Counted from the first letter of the stretch, positions 26,495-35,714 are shown. The stretch: 64,000 bases of DNA from Amycolatopsis nalaikhensis (GCF_030264295.1 NZ_CP127173.1:5029501-5093500); one strand, 5' to 3'. The notes: generated by a model not told the origin, from the letters alone. Translations and numbers: made by a program.

Positions 26495-27744
26495 GGTGGT
26501 TTCAAGCGGTCGTCGCAACAGGGTCCTGTGTGGACAGTAGCAGCGCGAGGCGCTCGGCTGGGGTGTCCCAGCCGAGCGTCTTGCGCGGACGGCCGTTGAG
26601 CTCGGCAGCGACTTTCGCCAGGTCAGCAGGGGTGTGCACCGACAGATCGGTGCCTGTGGGGAAGTACTGCCGCAGCAGCCCGTTGGTGTTCTCGTTCGAC
26701 CCCCGCTGCCAGGGCGAATGCGGATCACAGAAGTAGATCGCCATGTCGGTGGCCCTCGTGATCCGGGCATGCTGGGCCATCTCGGTGCCCTGATCCCAGG
26801 CCAGCGACCGGCGCAGCTCCTGCGGCAACCCCCGGATGACGGTGATCATCGCCTCGGCGACCGCGGCGGCGTCTTTGCCGCCGGGCAGGTGCAGCAGCAG
26901 GCAGAACCGGGTGCTGCGCTCGACCAGGGTCCCGATCACCGAGCGGCCGTCCTTGCCGACGATCAGGTCGCCTTCCCAGTGCCCTGGGACGGCCCGGTCG
27001 GCGGCCTCGGCGGGCCGCTCGGAGATCGGGACCATCCCGGCGATCCTGCCCTGGCGGGTGCGGCGCCCGTCGGGGGTGCGATGGGGCTTGCGGATCGCGC
27101 GTCCGGTGCGCAGGCACGCGGCCAGCTCCCGGCGCAGCGCACCGCGGCCTTGGACGTAGATGGCCTGGTAGATCGTTTCGTGGGTCACGTGCATCCTCGG
27201 CTGGTCGGGGAAGTCCCGTTTCAGCCTGGCAGCGATCTGCTCGGGCGACCACCGCGCGGTCAGGTCCTGCTGGACACGGTCGTGCAGGACCGGGTCGGTG
27301 GCCAGTTTCGCGGGTTTCGGTCGTTTCGCGCGTTGCTCGGCGGTGTGCTGGGCGCTGCTGGCCCGATAGCGTCCACCTCCGGTGCTGTTGCGGTCCAGTT
27401 CCCGCCCGATGGTGGACCGGTGGCGGCCCAGCCGCCGCGCGATCTCCGCCCGTGGCACGTCCTGGGCGTGCAGGACCATGATCTCCTCCCGCTCGGCCAG
27501 CGAGAGATAGCGGCTCGAGCAGGCTGTCGGCGCGTTGGTGATCACGCCTCCAGCCTGCTCGAACAGTCGTCTTCCGCTGGCCGGCGACACGCCCGCGGCC
27601 CTCGCGGCGTGTTCTACGGGCAGCCCTGCTCGGATCTGGTCCCAGAATGCCACCCGGACGTCGCGGGACAGCCACCGACGGCGATCGTTTTCGGTCATGG
27701 CAACACCTCTCAGGTCAGGTGTTGCAACGACCGCTAGAACCCAA
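26495..27744 (-). mobile_element. IS30-family insertion sequence, about 1250 bp
   Basis: The ends are near 26495 and 27744. Near-terminal inverted repeats are GGTTTCAAGCGGTCGTCGC... (26498-26520) and, read inward from the right, GGGTTCTAGCGGTCGTTGC... (27742-27720), with 3 mismatches in 23 bases. GCGG flanks both sides. A single transposase gene fills the element. The target was the middle of a long perfect palindrome; hairpin-like targets are known for some IS30 relatives. The transposase frame is intact, so the copy may be active. Confidence 0.88.
26502..27698 (-). CDS. IS30-family transposase
   Basis: The protein is about 398 residues from the ATG at 27698. The N-terminal region carries two helix-turn-helix segments, including LSLAEREEIMVLHAQDVPRAEIARRLGRHRSTIGRELDRN, the IS30 signature. 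The DDE domain shows GHWEGDLIVGKDGRSVIGTLVERSTRF (first Asp), LAWDQGTEMAQH (second Asp) and PHSPWQRGSNENTNGLLRQYFPTG (Glu). The stop lies inside the left inverted repeat. An in-frame extension to 27767 leaves the IS and is not used. Confidence 0.95.
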   Translation of the reverse strand: MTENDRRRWLSRDVRVAFWDQIRAGLPVEHAARAAGVSPASGRRLFEQAGGVITNAPTACSSRYLSLAEREEIMVLHAQDVPRAEIARRLGRHRSTIGRELDRNSTGGGRYRASSAQHTAEQRAKRPKPAKLATDPVLHDRVQQDLTARWSPEQIAARLKRDFPDQPRMHVTHETIYQAIYVQGRGALRRELAACLRTGRAIRKPHRTPDGRRTRQGRIAGMVPISERPAEAADRAVPGHWEGDLIVGKDGRSVIGTLVERSTRFCLLLHLPGGKDAAAVAEAMITVIRGLPQELRRSLAWDQGTEMAQHARITRATDMAIYFCDPHSPWQRGSNENTNGLLRQYFPTGTDLSVHTPADLAKVAAELNGRPRKTLGWDTPAERLALLLSTQDPVATTA

Positions 27745-27774
27745 GCGGTTCTAACCGCCCTAAACACTCACGAG
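27745..27774. repeat. Right part of the palindromic repeat split by the IS
   Basis: GCGGTTCTAACCGCCC (27745-27760) followed by TAAACACTCACGAG (27761-27774) is the loop and complete right arm of the palindrome whose left arm is at 26475-26494. Joined across one GCGG it gives a 46-base perfect inverted repeat. It stops three bases before the lipase stop codon, so the original element lay between convergent GH92 and lipase genes. Confidence 0.85.
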
Positions 27775-27777
27775 GCG

Positions 27778-28638
27778 TCAGCCGGGAGAGCCGACCGCGC
27801 AGAGCTTGATCGGGGTGGCGTTCGCCGGGTCGAGGGCGTTGCGGACCAGGTGCCAGACGTTGAGGTCGTAGGCCTCGCCGATGTGGCCCACCGGGTCGTT
27901 CGGGCAGAAGTCCTGGACGTACTGGTTCGCCACGCCGGGCTCGCGGATGAACGACGTCTCCGTCGGGGTCACCAGTTCGTCGTAGCGCGAGGTGATGATC
28001 GTGTAGGCGATGCCGGGCTGGGCGACCGGGCCGGTGTTGAGCGCGACGATCGCCGCGCCACCGTCCAGCTCGTCGGCGAAGATCGGCAGGCCGATCGTCT
28101 TGACGATCGTGTCCCACGTGCTCTTGCCCAGCAGCGTGTAGGCCAGCGTCAGCAGCCCGGACGCGTCGGCGCCGTGCGTCGGCGGGGCGATCCCGACCAC
28201 CTTGCCGATCTCGCTCTGGATGCCCTGCATCTTGGCCAGGTAGATGGCCTGGAGCCCGCCCTCGGAGTGCCCGACGACGTCGACCTTCGCCGCGCCGGTG
28301 GCCGCGCGCACCTTCTCGACGAACGCCTTGATCTCCAGCGACGACTCCGCGACCGGCTTGAGCCCGCCGACGAGCGGGAACTGCGGGTAGGCGCCGTAGG
28401 TCAGCGAGAACGTGCAGTAGCCGCGGGCGGCCAGGTCGGCCTGCAGGAAGTTGAGGTCCTCGTAGTAGGTGGCGAACGTGCCGTGGAGCAGCACGACCGG
28501 GTTCGGGTGCGCGGCGCTCGGGCGGCACGCGAAGTCGTTGTTGCCCCCGGACGCCGCCTGCGCCGGCACCGCCGCGCTCGTGACCAGCGCCGCCGCCAGG
28601 CCGATCGCGGCCAGCCATCGTTTCGTTCCCCGCGCCAT
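27778..28638 (-). CDS. Secreted triacylglycerol lipase/esterase (class 2 alpha/beta hydrolase)
   Basis: The protein has 286 residues from the ATG at 28638 (AAAGGACTTCGCA upstream). The signal peptide MARGTKRWLAAIGLAAALV... is cleaved near AQAAS. PVVLLHGTFATYYEDLNFL gives the oxyanion strand and GHSEGG the nucleophile elbow (GxSxGG, family lipase_2). SRYDELVTPTETSF carries the likely acid, and DPVGHIGEAYD the catalytic His. It matches Streptomyces/Amycolatopsis secreted lipases acting on medium-chain esters. It is divergent from the PucR regulator gene and convergent with the GH92 gene, from which the IS separates it. Confidence 0.9.
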   Translation of the reverse strand: MARGTKRWLAAIGLAAALVTSAAVPAQAASGGNNDFACRPSAAHPNPVVLLHGTFATYYEDLNFLQADLAARGYCTFSLTYGAYPQFPLVGGLKPVAESSLEIKAFVEKVRAATGAAKVDVVGHSEGGLQAIYLAKMQGIQSEIGKVVGIAPPTHGADASGLLTLAYTLLGKSTWDTIVKTIGLPIFADELDGGAAIVALNTGPVAQPGIAYTIITSRYDELVTPTETSFIREPGVANQYVQDFCPNDPVGHIGEAYDLNVWHLVRNALDPANATPIKLCAVGSPG

Positions 28639-28751
28639 TGCGAAGTCCTTTCTGGTTGGTCTGCACAGCATGCGCCTCGCGATCAAGGCTGTCTGCTGGC
28701 AAAACGCGCAGAAACTTGCCGCAGCCGTTTGTGCACGGCGACAATGCGGGG

Positions 28752-29870
28752 ATGGATGCCGTCGACGCGCTGTTCCCGCGGTCCGGGGAGATCGCGGCCG
28801 CGATGATGAGCCGGTGCGCCGCCGAGATCCCGGCGTACCGGCTGCTGCCGGCGACCGTGCTGGAAGGCGACCTGGTCGCCAACGCGCGGGCGGTGTTCGA
28901 GCTGTTCCTGACGACGGTCGCCGAGGGGCGGCGGCCCACCGCGGACGAGCTCGCGCTGCCGATCGCGTGGGGTGCCGAGCGGGCCAGGGACGGGCTGCCG
29001 CTGGAGGCCGTCCTGAAGATCTACCCGCTGGCCGCCGCGGTCGCGTGGGAGCGCGTCGAGGGTGACCGCGCGCCGCTCGGCGCGCGGATGCTGGACTTCC
29101 TCGGCGAGGTGATGCCGCGCGTGGCCGAGGCGTACCTGCGGGAGCGCGACGACCTCGACTGGGAGCGGCGGGAGGACCGCCAGCACCTCGTGGCGAACCT
29201 CCTCGCCGGGCGGCCGGTGCGGCGGCGCGAGCTGGCGGAGAGCTACGACGTCGTCGTGTTCCACCTGCCGACGCTGCCCGCGTCTTCGGGTGCCCGCGCG
29301 GCGACGGACCTCTTCCGCGCCGTCCGGTCCGATTTGGACGGCCAGCCGGGCGTGCTGGTGACGTTCAAGGGCGACGGCGGAGTGCTGCTGGTGCCACCGG
29401 AGTCCGAAGCGGACGCGGTGGCGGCGCGGGTCGACCGGGTCTGCGGCCGCCCGTGCACCGCGGCGGCGGTCCGTGCGGTGAGCCACGCGGACATCCCGGC
29501 GGCGCACGCCCAAGCCGTGGAAATCCTCGCGCTGGCGGAAAACCTGCGGCGCCCGCCCCGGCTCTACCGGCTCGCCGACCTGGCGATCGAGTACCAGCTG
29601 GCCCGCCCGGGCCCGGCGCGGGAGGCGCTCGCCGCCGTGCTCGAGCCGTTGGAGGAGCACCCGCACCTGATCGACGCGCTGCGGGCGTTCGTCACGTCGG
29701 GCTACAACCGCGGCGAAGCGGCGACGGCGTTGAACATCCACCGCAACACGCTGACGTACCGCCTCGGCCGCATCCAGCTGATCACCGGCTACGACGCGAC
29801 GCGGCCGTCGGACGCCCGCCACCTGGCCGCCGCGATGACGGCTTACGACATCACCCGGCAGCACGGGTGA
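28752..29870 (+). CDS. PucR/CdaR-family regulator
   Basis: The protein has 372 residues from the ATG at 28752; an upstream in-frame extension would overlap the divergent promoter. The N-terminal helical domain (about 1-140) is followed by a GGDEF-like middle domain and a C-terminal PucR helix-turn-helix, FVTSGYNRGEAATALNIHRNTLTYRLGRIQLITG (about 318-350). Such proteins are usually activators of nearby catabolic genes. The neighbour is the divergent secreted lipase, 113 bases away, which is the likely target. Confidence 0.88.
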   Translation: MDAVDALFPRSGEIAAAMMSRCAAEIPAYRLLPATVLEGDLVANARAVFELFLTTVAEGRRPTADELALPIAWGAERARDGLPLEAVLKIYPLAAAVAWERVEGDRAPLGARMLDFLGEVMPRVAEAYLRERDDLDWERREDRQHLVANLLAGRPVRRRELAESYDVVVFHLPTLPASSGARAATDLFRAVRSDLDGQPGVLVTFKGDGGVLLVPPESEADAVAARVDRVCGRPCTAAAVRAVSHADIPAAHAQAVEILALAENLRRPPRLYRLADLAIEYQLARPGPAREALAAVLEPLEEHPHLIDALRAFVTSGYNRGEAATALNIHRNTLTYRLGRIQLITGYDATRPSDARHLAAAMTAYDITRQHG

Positions 29871-29960
29871 ATCCCACGGGATAACGCTTGCGTCGCGATC
29901 CCCCGGGATCCGTGCGGTTTCCGGTCGCCGCCCGATTCGGGAGGGCGGAGGTGGTCGGCC

Positions 29961-30428
29961 GTGAAAGCAGCTCTCGTCGCGATCGTGGTCCTGGTGAGCG
30001 CGGCCGCGTGCGGCACGCCGGTGGTGGGCGTACCAGTGCCGGTCGCGGTGACCCCGGCCGCCCCCACCCCGACGACGATCGTGGTGCCCCAGCCGGTTTA
30101 CGTGCCACCACCGGCGTACGTGGCGCCGGGGGACACGGCGGAGGCGCGCACGGTGGTCGCGTATTACGACGCGCTGAACCGCCGGGACTTCGCTACGGCG
30201 TGGTCCCTTGGCGGCAGCCGCATCGCCGGAGGTGGGGGATATGCCAAGTACGTCAACGGGTTCGCGACTACGGCTTGGGACACGCTGACTGTTACGGACG
30301 TTCGGGGGAGCACCGTGTACGTCGTGCTGTCGGCCGCGCAGACGGACGGGAGTACGCGGGTGTTTTCCGGCACGTACACGGTTTCCGGCGGCGTCATCGT
30401 CGGCAGTCACATGGCCAGGACGAAATGA
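29961..30428 (+). CDS. Unknown small lipoprotein
   Basis: The protein has 155 residues and starts at a GTG (MKAALVAIVVLVSAAAC) with lipobox SAAAC, Cys near 17. A Pro/Val-rich stretch (about 20-55) precedes a small NTF2-like segment, AEARTVVAYYDALNRRDFATAWSLGG, with a beta-rich tail (SGTYTVSGGVIVGSHM). The fold suggests a secreted, membrane-tethered small-molecule or peptide binding domain; the role is unknown. The stop overlaps the start of the next gene (ATGA), so the two are co-translated. Confidence 0.78.
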   Translation: MKAALVAIVVLVSAAACGTPVVGVPVPVAVTPAAPTPTTIVVPQPVYVPPPAYVAPGDTAEARTVVAYYDALNRRDFATAWSLGGSRIAGGGGYAKYVNGFATTAWDTLTVTDVRGSTVYVVLSAAQTDGSTRVFSGTYTVSGGVIVGSHMARTK

Positions 30429-30850
30429 GGCTCAGTATGCGTACACTATGGACAGTCGCGTCCCTCGCGGCCGTGCTCGCCGCCTCCGCGTGCGGGCTGC
30501 CGCGCACGGTGCCCGCCCAGGCTCCGGCCACGGCGACGGTGACCGCGCCCAGCACGCCGACCGTCACGGTCGCGCCGCCGCAGACCGTCGTCGTGCCGCC
30601 GCCGCAAACCGTTTACGTCGCGCCGAAGGGCCCTGCCGGCCAGTGGTACGCGCAGCCGGGCTGGATCAACGCCCAGCCGTGGATCACCATCACCCCGGCG
30701 GCGGGCCAGACGCCGTGCCAGTGGCTGTACGCGCGCGGCTACAGCTACGCGCAGGCCTACGCGGCGTGGGCGCAGAACGGCTACCCCGCGAGCTGGTCGG
30801 CCACGAACGACGGCTACCCGTGCCAGAAGTCCTACGGCAGGCAGCACTGA
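30425..30850 (+). CDS. Unknown small lipoprotein
   Basis: The protein has 141 residues. Lipobox AASAC lies at the end of a short signal (ATG at 30425; a second ATG at 30437 is possible). A Pro/Thr/Val-rich spacer (QTVVVPPPQTVYVAP) precedes about 70 residues with GQTPCQWLYARGYSYAQAYAAWAQNGYPASWSATNDGYPC, containing two cysteines that may form a disulfide. I know this only as an uncharacterised actinomycete lipoprotein type. It is coupled to the preceding lipoprotein gene by ATGA. The 3' end overlaps the convergent gene by 19 bases. Confidence 0.75.
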   Translation: MRLSMRTLWTVASLAAVLAASACGLPRTVPAQAPATATVTAPSTPTVTVAPPQTVVVPPPQTVYVAPKGPAGQWYAQPGWINAQPWITITPAAGQTPCQWLYARGYSYAQAYAAWAQNGYPASWSATNDGYPCQKSYGRQH

Positions 30851-32469
30851 TCGACCCAGGCCCGCACGACCTCGTCCAGCACGTTCAGCGGCAGCGGCCC
30901 ACCGCCGAGCACGACGCCGTGGAACTCCTTGATGTCAAACCGACTCCCCAACCGCTCCTCGGCGAACCGGCGCAGGCGCAGGATCTCCAGCCGTCCCGTC
31001 ATGTACGCCAAGGCCTGCCCAGGACTCTCGATGTAGCGGTCGGTTTCCGTCTGGACCTCGACCTCGCTCAGCACCGTCCGGGTGCGGAGGAACTCGACGC
31101 ACTGCTCCCGCGACCAGCGCAGCGCGTGCAGGCCCGTGTCGACCACCAGGCGGGCCGCGCGGACCGAGTCCTCGGCCACCATGCCCAGCCGCATCAGGTC
31201 GTCGGAGAACAAGCCCATCTCGTCGGCCAGGCGCTCGCTGTAGAGCCCCCAGCCCTCGCTGTACGCGGTCACCGGCGCGATCCGGCGCAGCTGCGGCAGC
31301 TCCGTCAGCTCCTGCGCCAGCGAATCCGCGAAGTGGTGCCCGGGCACGGCTTCGTGGAACGCCACGGTCTCGGCGATGAACCGGTCGCGCGTGCGCACCT
31401 CGTGCGTGTTCGTGTAGTAGACGCCCGGTCGCGAGCCGTCGAGGGCCGGTGGCATGTAGTACGCCGGGGCGGCGACCGGTGCCTCCGCCTCCGGGACCGG
31501 CCGGACCACGCACTCGGCCGACGGCGTGCGCGGGAACCACGCCGGGGCGGCGGCCGTCGCGCGCGCGACGGCGGCGCGGGCCGTCTCGAGCATCTCCTCG
31601 GCGTCTCGCCAGCGGAGGTTTTCGTCGGTCCGCAGCCGCCGGCGGACCTGCGCCGGGTCGGTCAGCCCGAACACGCGGCCGCCCAGGTCGGCGTATTCGT
31701 CCTCGAGCCGGGCGAGCACGTCGAGGCCCAGCTGGTGCAGCTCCGCCGGGCTGTGGTCGGTGGTCGTGTGCGCGCGGGCGAGAGCCGCGTAGTGCGCTTC
31801 GCCGTCTTCGAGCCAGCAGAGCCCTGGCTGGTCGTCGGGCCTGCCGCGGCCGGCCACCTCGGTGGCGAGGAATTCGCGGTAGCGGGCCAGCGCGGGCCGG
31901 ACGACGTCGGCCACCAGCCGGTCGAGCCGGTCGCCGGCCAGCTGTTGCGGGAACGGCCGCTCCTGCGCCAGGAACCGGTCCACGAACGCGATCGCGGTGG
32001 CCGCCATCCGGTCGACCGGGGTCCGGCCCGCGCGCAGGCCCGCGCCCTGGCGCCGCGCGAGTGATGCGTAAAACTCCGGGAGCGCGGCCAGCCGCGTCAG
32101 GAAGTCCTCTTCCGCCCGCTCGCCGGACGGCGTCAGCTGCGGCAGGAAGGCCAGATGGCTCATCGCCGTCGCGAACATCGGATCGGCCAGGGTGAACTCG
32201 ACGACCCGCGCGTCGAGCTGGGCGAGCATCGCCTCCGCCTGCTGCGCGACGACCCCGAGCGTGACACGGTCGGCGTCGTCCGAGGCCCGCGCCCGCGCCA
32301 GGACGTCGGCGGCCCGCGCGCGCAGCCGTTCGTGGCCGGCTTCGCTCGGGTCGGGCAGTTCGGCGTCGTGGCCGGGGATGCCGGCGAAGGTGGCTTCGAG
32401 CGGGACCCAGGTGGCGATGACGTCGAGGAACTCGTCGGCGAGCGCGGTGGCGGAGTCGGTGCTCATCAC
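30832..32469 (-). CDS. DUF885 family protein (putative zinc peptidase)
   Basis: The protein has 545 residues. The family signature FIAETVAFHEAVPGHHFADSLAQEL resembles a gluzincin HExxH-like helix with an extra histidine, followed by YSEGWGLYSERLADEMG, which can provide the third ligand. Family members are uncharacterised or called dipeptidyl carboxypeptidase-like. There is no signal peptide, so it is probably cytoplasmic. The start is a GTG directly followed by an ATG codon at 32466. It is convergent with the lipoprotein pair. Confidence 0.88.
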   Translation of the reverse strand: MMSTDSATALADEFLDVIATWVPLEATFAGIPGHDAELPDPSEAGHERLRARAADVLARARASDDADRVTLGVVAQQAEAMLAQLDARVVEFTLADPMFATAMSHLAFLPQLTPSGERAEEDFLTRLAALPEFYASLARRQGAGLRAGRTPVDRMAATAIAFVDRFLAQERPFPQQLAGDRLDRLVADVVRPALARYREFLATEVAGRGRPDDQPGLCWLEDGEAHYAALARAHTTTDHSPAELHQLGLDVLARLEDEYADLGGRVFGLTDPAQVRRRLRTDENLRWRDAEEMLETARAAVARATAAAPAWFPRTPSAECVVRPVPEAEAPVAAPAYYMPPALDGSRPGVYYTNTHEVRTRDRFIAETVAFHEAVPGHHFADSLAQELTELPQLRRIAPVTAYSEGWGLYSERLADEMGLFSDDLMRLGMVAEDSVRAARLVVDTGLHALRWSREQCVEFLRTRTVLSEVEVQTETDRYIESPGQALAYMTGRLEILRLRRFAEERLGSRFDIKEFHGVVLGGGPLPLNVLDEVVRAWVDQCCLP

Positions 32470-32523
32470 CCCATCTTGGCGGCGTTCCGCGGCCGCGATC
32501 CAGGGAAGCGGCTTCGAAAGACG

Positions 32524-32570
32524 CTGAAGGCCACCATCAGGGCACCAGGTGCTCTGATGGTGGCCTTCAG
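32524..32570. terminator. Strong hairpin after the GH3 gene
   Basis: CTGAAGGCCACCATCAG (32524-32540) and CTGATGGTGGCCTTCAG (32554-32570) are perfectly complementary over 17 bases. The 13-base loop contains its own GCACC/GGTGC stem. It lies 10 bases past the stop of the GH3 gene (minus strand) and 54 bases before the DUF885 start, and probably ends the GH3 transcript. No T-tract is present. Confidence 0.7.
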
Positions 32571-32580
32571 AGGCAACGCG

Positions 32581-35235
32581 TCAGGTCAAACTCGAACAGG
32601 GTCTCGCGTCGGGATCTTTCGCGCCCTGGGGCACCCAGCGCACGTTCGCGAACGACGCCTGGAAGGGCCCGTCGGTGTAGACCAGGAACGGGGTGTTGAT
32701 GTTCTCGAAGTCCAGCCCGTTGTTGAAGCAGGACAACGGGATCTTGACCGTCGTCTTGCCCTGGCCCGCCAGGTCGGTGAACAGCTTCGTCGCGTTCACC
32801 TCGGAGAAGCACGGGTAGACGCAGTGCATGCTGACCACCGTCCGGTTGGTCGGCGCCTGCTGCACGATCGTGTCGAACTCCAGGGCGCCGTCGGCGTTGA
32901 GGTAGCTGCGCAGGTCGTTCGTGCCCGCCGGGTTCTGGAGGTAGATCTGGGCCGGGCCGGTGCCCGTCCAGGTCGTCTTCAGGCCGTCACCCTGCACGTT
33001 CACGTCGGTCGGGACGACGTTGATCTCGCTGTGCGCGGCGGTGCCGTCGGGGCCGATCTCGGTGCCGCCCCAGTTCTCCGCCGAGCCGATGAAGCTCTTG
33101 TACGGCGCGACGTCGGTGCGGTCGTAGATCGACAGGTCCTCGGTCGCCGTCCCGCCGCCGCCGGTCGAGGTGCACGACGCGGGCCCGGGGGTCTCGTCGA
33201 GCTGGCCGATGGTGACGCGCTGGCCGGTCTTGAGGCCGTAGCCGAGCTTGAACAGCGGGTCGTAGTCGGGCGACCACGGGTTGAGCGGCGACTGGCACGC
33301 GCTCTTCGGCCACGAGTACGACAGCGTGGCCGTGTAGCCGCCGTTGACGTCCTTGCCCCGGACCATCAGGTCCGCGACGCCGCCGCCCTCGGTGCCGGGC
33401 AGCCAGGCCGCCACGAACGCGTCGGAGCGGTTGATCTCCTTGTTCATGTACAGCGGGCGGCCGCCGACGTACACGGTGACGACCGGGGTGCCCTTGCCGC
33501 TGACCTTGTCCAGCACGGCCAGGTCCTCGGGGTAGAGCTTCGCGGCCTCCAGCGTCTTGCGGGTCAGGTCGCCGACGCCCTCGGCGTACGGCGTCTCGCC
33601 GATGACGGCGATGACCGCGTCGAAGCCCTTCGGGTCGACGTCGCCCTTCTCGTCGAAGGTGACGTTCGCGTCGCCGAGGTCCTGCTTGAGCCCGGCGAGG
33701 ATCGAGGTGGCGTTCGGGAAGTCGGCGTTGGTGTTGCCGGTGCCCTGCCAGCTCAGCGTCCAGCCGCCGGTCTGGTTCTGGATGCTGTCGGCGCTCTTGC
33801 CGACCACCAGGACCTTGGCCTTCGGCTTCAGCGGCAGCACGTTGCCGTTGTTCTTGAGCAGCACCTGCGACTCGCGCGCGGCGGCGCGGGCGAGCTGGTG
33901 GTCGGTCAGCGCCTCGCCGGACTCGGCGAAGGAGCGGTCCGACGGCGCCTGGGCCTCGAACAGCCCGTCACGCAGCTTGACGCGCAGGATGCGGGTGACG
34001 GCGTCGTCGATCCGCGCCATCGGGATCTGCCCGTTCTGCACCTGCGCGATCGTGTTGGTGATGAACGCCTTCCAGTCGGCGGGCACCATCACGATGTCGA
34101 TGCCGGCGTTGATCGCCTGCGGGCACGAGGAGTTCGTGCAGCCGGGGACCTGGCCGATGCCGTTCCAGTCGGACACGACGAGGCCGTCGAAGCCCATCTT
34201 GCCCTTGAGGATCTGGTTCAGCGCCTTGTCGCTGCCGTGCAGCTTGCCCTCGTTGATGCCGAGGTCGGCGTTGGTCCAGCTGTTGAACGACACCATCACG
34301 GTCTGGGTGCCGGCGGCGAGTGCGCCGTAGTAGCCCTGGCCGTGGATGTTGATCATGTCGGCTTCGGAGGAGGGGTTGACGCCCTGGTCCTGGCCCTTGA
34401 GGGTGCCGCCGTCGCCGATGAAGTGCTTGGCGGTGGCGATGACGCCGTCGCCGCCGATGCGCTTGGTCGAGCCGTCCTGGAGGCCGTTGATGGCCTCGAA
34501 GCCGTAGGCGCGGGTGATGCGCGGGTCCTCGGAGAAGCCTTCGTAGGTGCGGCCCCACCGGTCGTCCTGCACGACGGCGAGGGTGGGCGAGAAGGCCCAG
34601 TCCTGGCCGGTGGCGCGGATCTGCCGCGCGGTCGCGGCGGCGACGTCGCGGACGAGGCAGGGGTCGTGCGCGGCGCCGAGCCCGATGTTGTGCGGGAAGA
34701 CGGTGGCGCCGTAGACGTTGTTGTTGCCGTGCACGGCGTCGATGCCCCAGATGACGGGGATCTTCGTGCGGCTGGTCTTCGAGGCGTTCCAGTAGGCGTC
34801 GGCGAGGTTCAGCCAGTCCTGCTGGGTGGCGTGCTTGTTGCCGCCGGGCCACGCGCCACCGCCGTTGAGGACGGAGCCGATGGCGTACTGGCGGACCTCG
34901 TCGGGGGTGATCGAGGTGATCTCGGGCTGCGTCATCTGCCCGACTTTTTCTTCGAGCGTCATGCCGGCGAGGATCTTGGCGATCCGCGCTTCGTCACCGG
35001 CCTTCCCCTTGAACCGGCTGTCGACCTTGGGCCAGTCCGCGAGGGTCGGCAGGCTCGGTTCGATCTTGGCGCAGCCGTTCTTGTCCTTGGCGGGCTGCCC
35101 GATCACGGGTTGCGCCGACGGCTCGGCGGCCTGGGCCGGAATCGCCTGCGCGATCCCGCCGAGCAGGCTCAGGCTCATCAGGGTGACGAGCGAACTTCGG
35201 CGCGCACGTGACCACGCGCGGGATCTTCTGGCCAT
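32581..35235 (-). CDS. Secreted GH3 exo-beta-glucan glucohydrolase
   Basis: This enzyme of about 884 residues releases glucose from beta-1,3/1,4-glucans. A signal peptide (MARRSRAWSRARRSSL..., cleavage near AQAAE) is followed by the GH3 barrel (KILAGMTLEEKVGQMTQPE; IPVIWGIDAVHGNNN; ATAKHFIGDGGT) with the nucleophile in LVVSDWNG near Asp356, the GH3 C-terminal alpha/beta domain, and about 220 residues of beta-sandwich resembling the C-terminal domain of ExoP-type exoglucanases. ATGs at 35247 and 35235 are both possible; the latter gives the shorter signal. It stands alone between hairpins. Confidence 0.93.
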   Translation of the reverse strand: MARRSRAWSRARRSSLVTLMSLSLLGGIAQAIPAQAAEPSAQPVIGQPAKDKNGCAKIEPSLPTLADWPKVDSRFKGKAGDEARIAKILAGMTLEEKVGQMTQPEITSITPDEVRQYAIGSVLNGGGAWPGGNKHATQQDWLNLADAYWNASKTSRTKIPVIWGIDAVHGNNNVYGATVFPHNIGLGAAHDPCLVRDVAAATARQIRATGQDWAFSPTLAVVQDDRWGRTYEGFSEDPRITRAYGFEAINGLQDGSTKRIGGDGVIATAKHFIGDGGTLKGQDQGVNPSSEADMINIHGQGYYGALAAGTQTVMVSFNSWTNADLGINEGKLHGSDKALNQILKGKMGFDGLVVSDWNGIGQVPGCTNSSCPQAINAGIDIVMVPADWKAFITNTIAQVQNGQIPMARIDDAVTRILRVKLRDGLFEAQAPSDRSFAESGEALTDHQLARAAARESQVLLKNNGNVLPLKPKAKVLVVGKSADSIQNQTGGWTLSWQGTGNTNADFPNATSILAGLKQDLGDANVTFDEKGDVDPKGFDAVIAVIGETPYAEGVGDLTRKTLEAAKLYPEDLAVLDKVSGKGTPVVTVYVGGRPLYMNKEINRSDAFVAAWLPGTEGGGVADLMVRGKDVNGGYTATLSYSWPKSACQSPLNPWSPDYDPLFKLGYGLKTGQRVTIGQLDETPGPASCTSTGGGGTATEDLSIYDRTDVAPYKSFIGSAENWGGTEIGPDGTAAHSEINVVPTDVNVQGDGLKTTWTGTGPAQIYLQNPAGTNDLRSYLNADGALEFDTIVQQAPTNRTVVSMHCVYPCFSEVNATKLFTDLAGQGKTTVKIPLSCFNNGLDFENINTPFLVYTDGPFQASFANVRWVPQGAKDPDARPCSSLT

Positions 35236-35404
35236 GGTCTGGTCCATTCTGCGATGAACGGCGGACCGGCCGATCCTCACCGGGCGAGCGGGCGGCGTCA
35301 ATAGGTTTCGGGGTAGTTATTTCTCGACATAAAATAAGACTCGCCCGGCGACGGGGTCACGTGCTGTCTTGCTTAGCTGACGCCGGTGACGGCGGCAAGG
35401 GTGC

Positions 35405-35707
35405 TTGCGGGCAAGGGTTTTGCCCCGCGGGTCAGCTCGGCCGACCGGGCGAACGTCGGGGCGGCGCCGGAAAAGCTGCGATCGTGGGAGGGAGGCGGCG
35501 GTAGACGAGGGCTGCCGTCGGACCAGACAATCCTCGGCTAGGCGGTCGAGCAACTCGGGGCCCGCGCACCGGATCCTCACCGGGCTCCTCGCCCCGGTCG
35601 AGGCGGAGCGAGACCGCTTCTGGGCCGACCTCGACCTCGGTGGCGTTGTGCTGACGGACTTCAAGCTCGCTGCGGAAGCCGCGCCCGAGGACGACGACTT
35701 CGACTGA
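35405..35707 (+). other. Doubtful 100-codon ORF in a 479-bp gap
   Basis: The gap between the GH3 start and the Lrp stop holds an open frame whose last third reads like a real protein end (RILTGLLAPVEAERDRFWADLDLGG, then an acidic PEDDDFD tail), while the first two thirds are Arg/Ser-rich shadow-like sequence. No ribosome site or family is seen. It may be the remnant of a degraded gene. The AT-rich part at about 35312-35340, with GTTATTT and AAATAAG arms around CTCGACAT, is more likely the promoter or operator of the GH3 gene. Confidence 0.25.
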
Positions 35708-35714
35708 ACCCGGG

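Noticed and set aside
26502..27767. Longer transposase start at 27767 (MFRAVRTAW...)
   Set aside because: That start lies outside the inverted repeat in the flanking palindrome; the same MFRAV reading appears at other palindrome copies and is only the translated repeat.
32155..35211. A 1018-codon plus-strand frame opposite the GH3 gene
   Set aside because: Same reasoning: low-complexity Val/Gly/Asp/Arg composition and no motif, while the minus strand encodes a complete GH3 enzyme.
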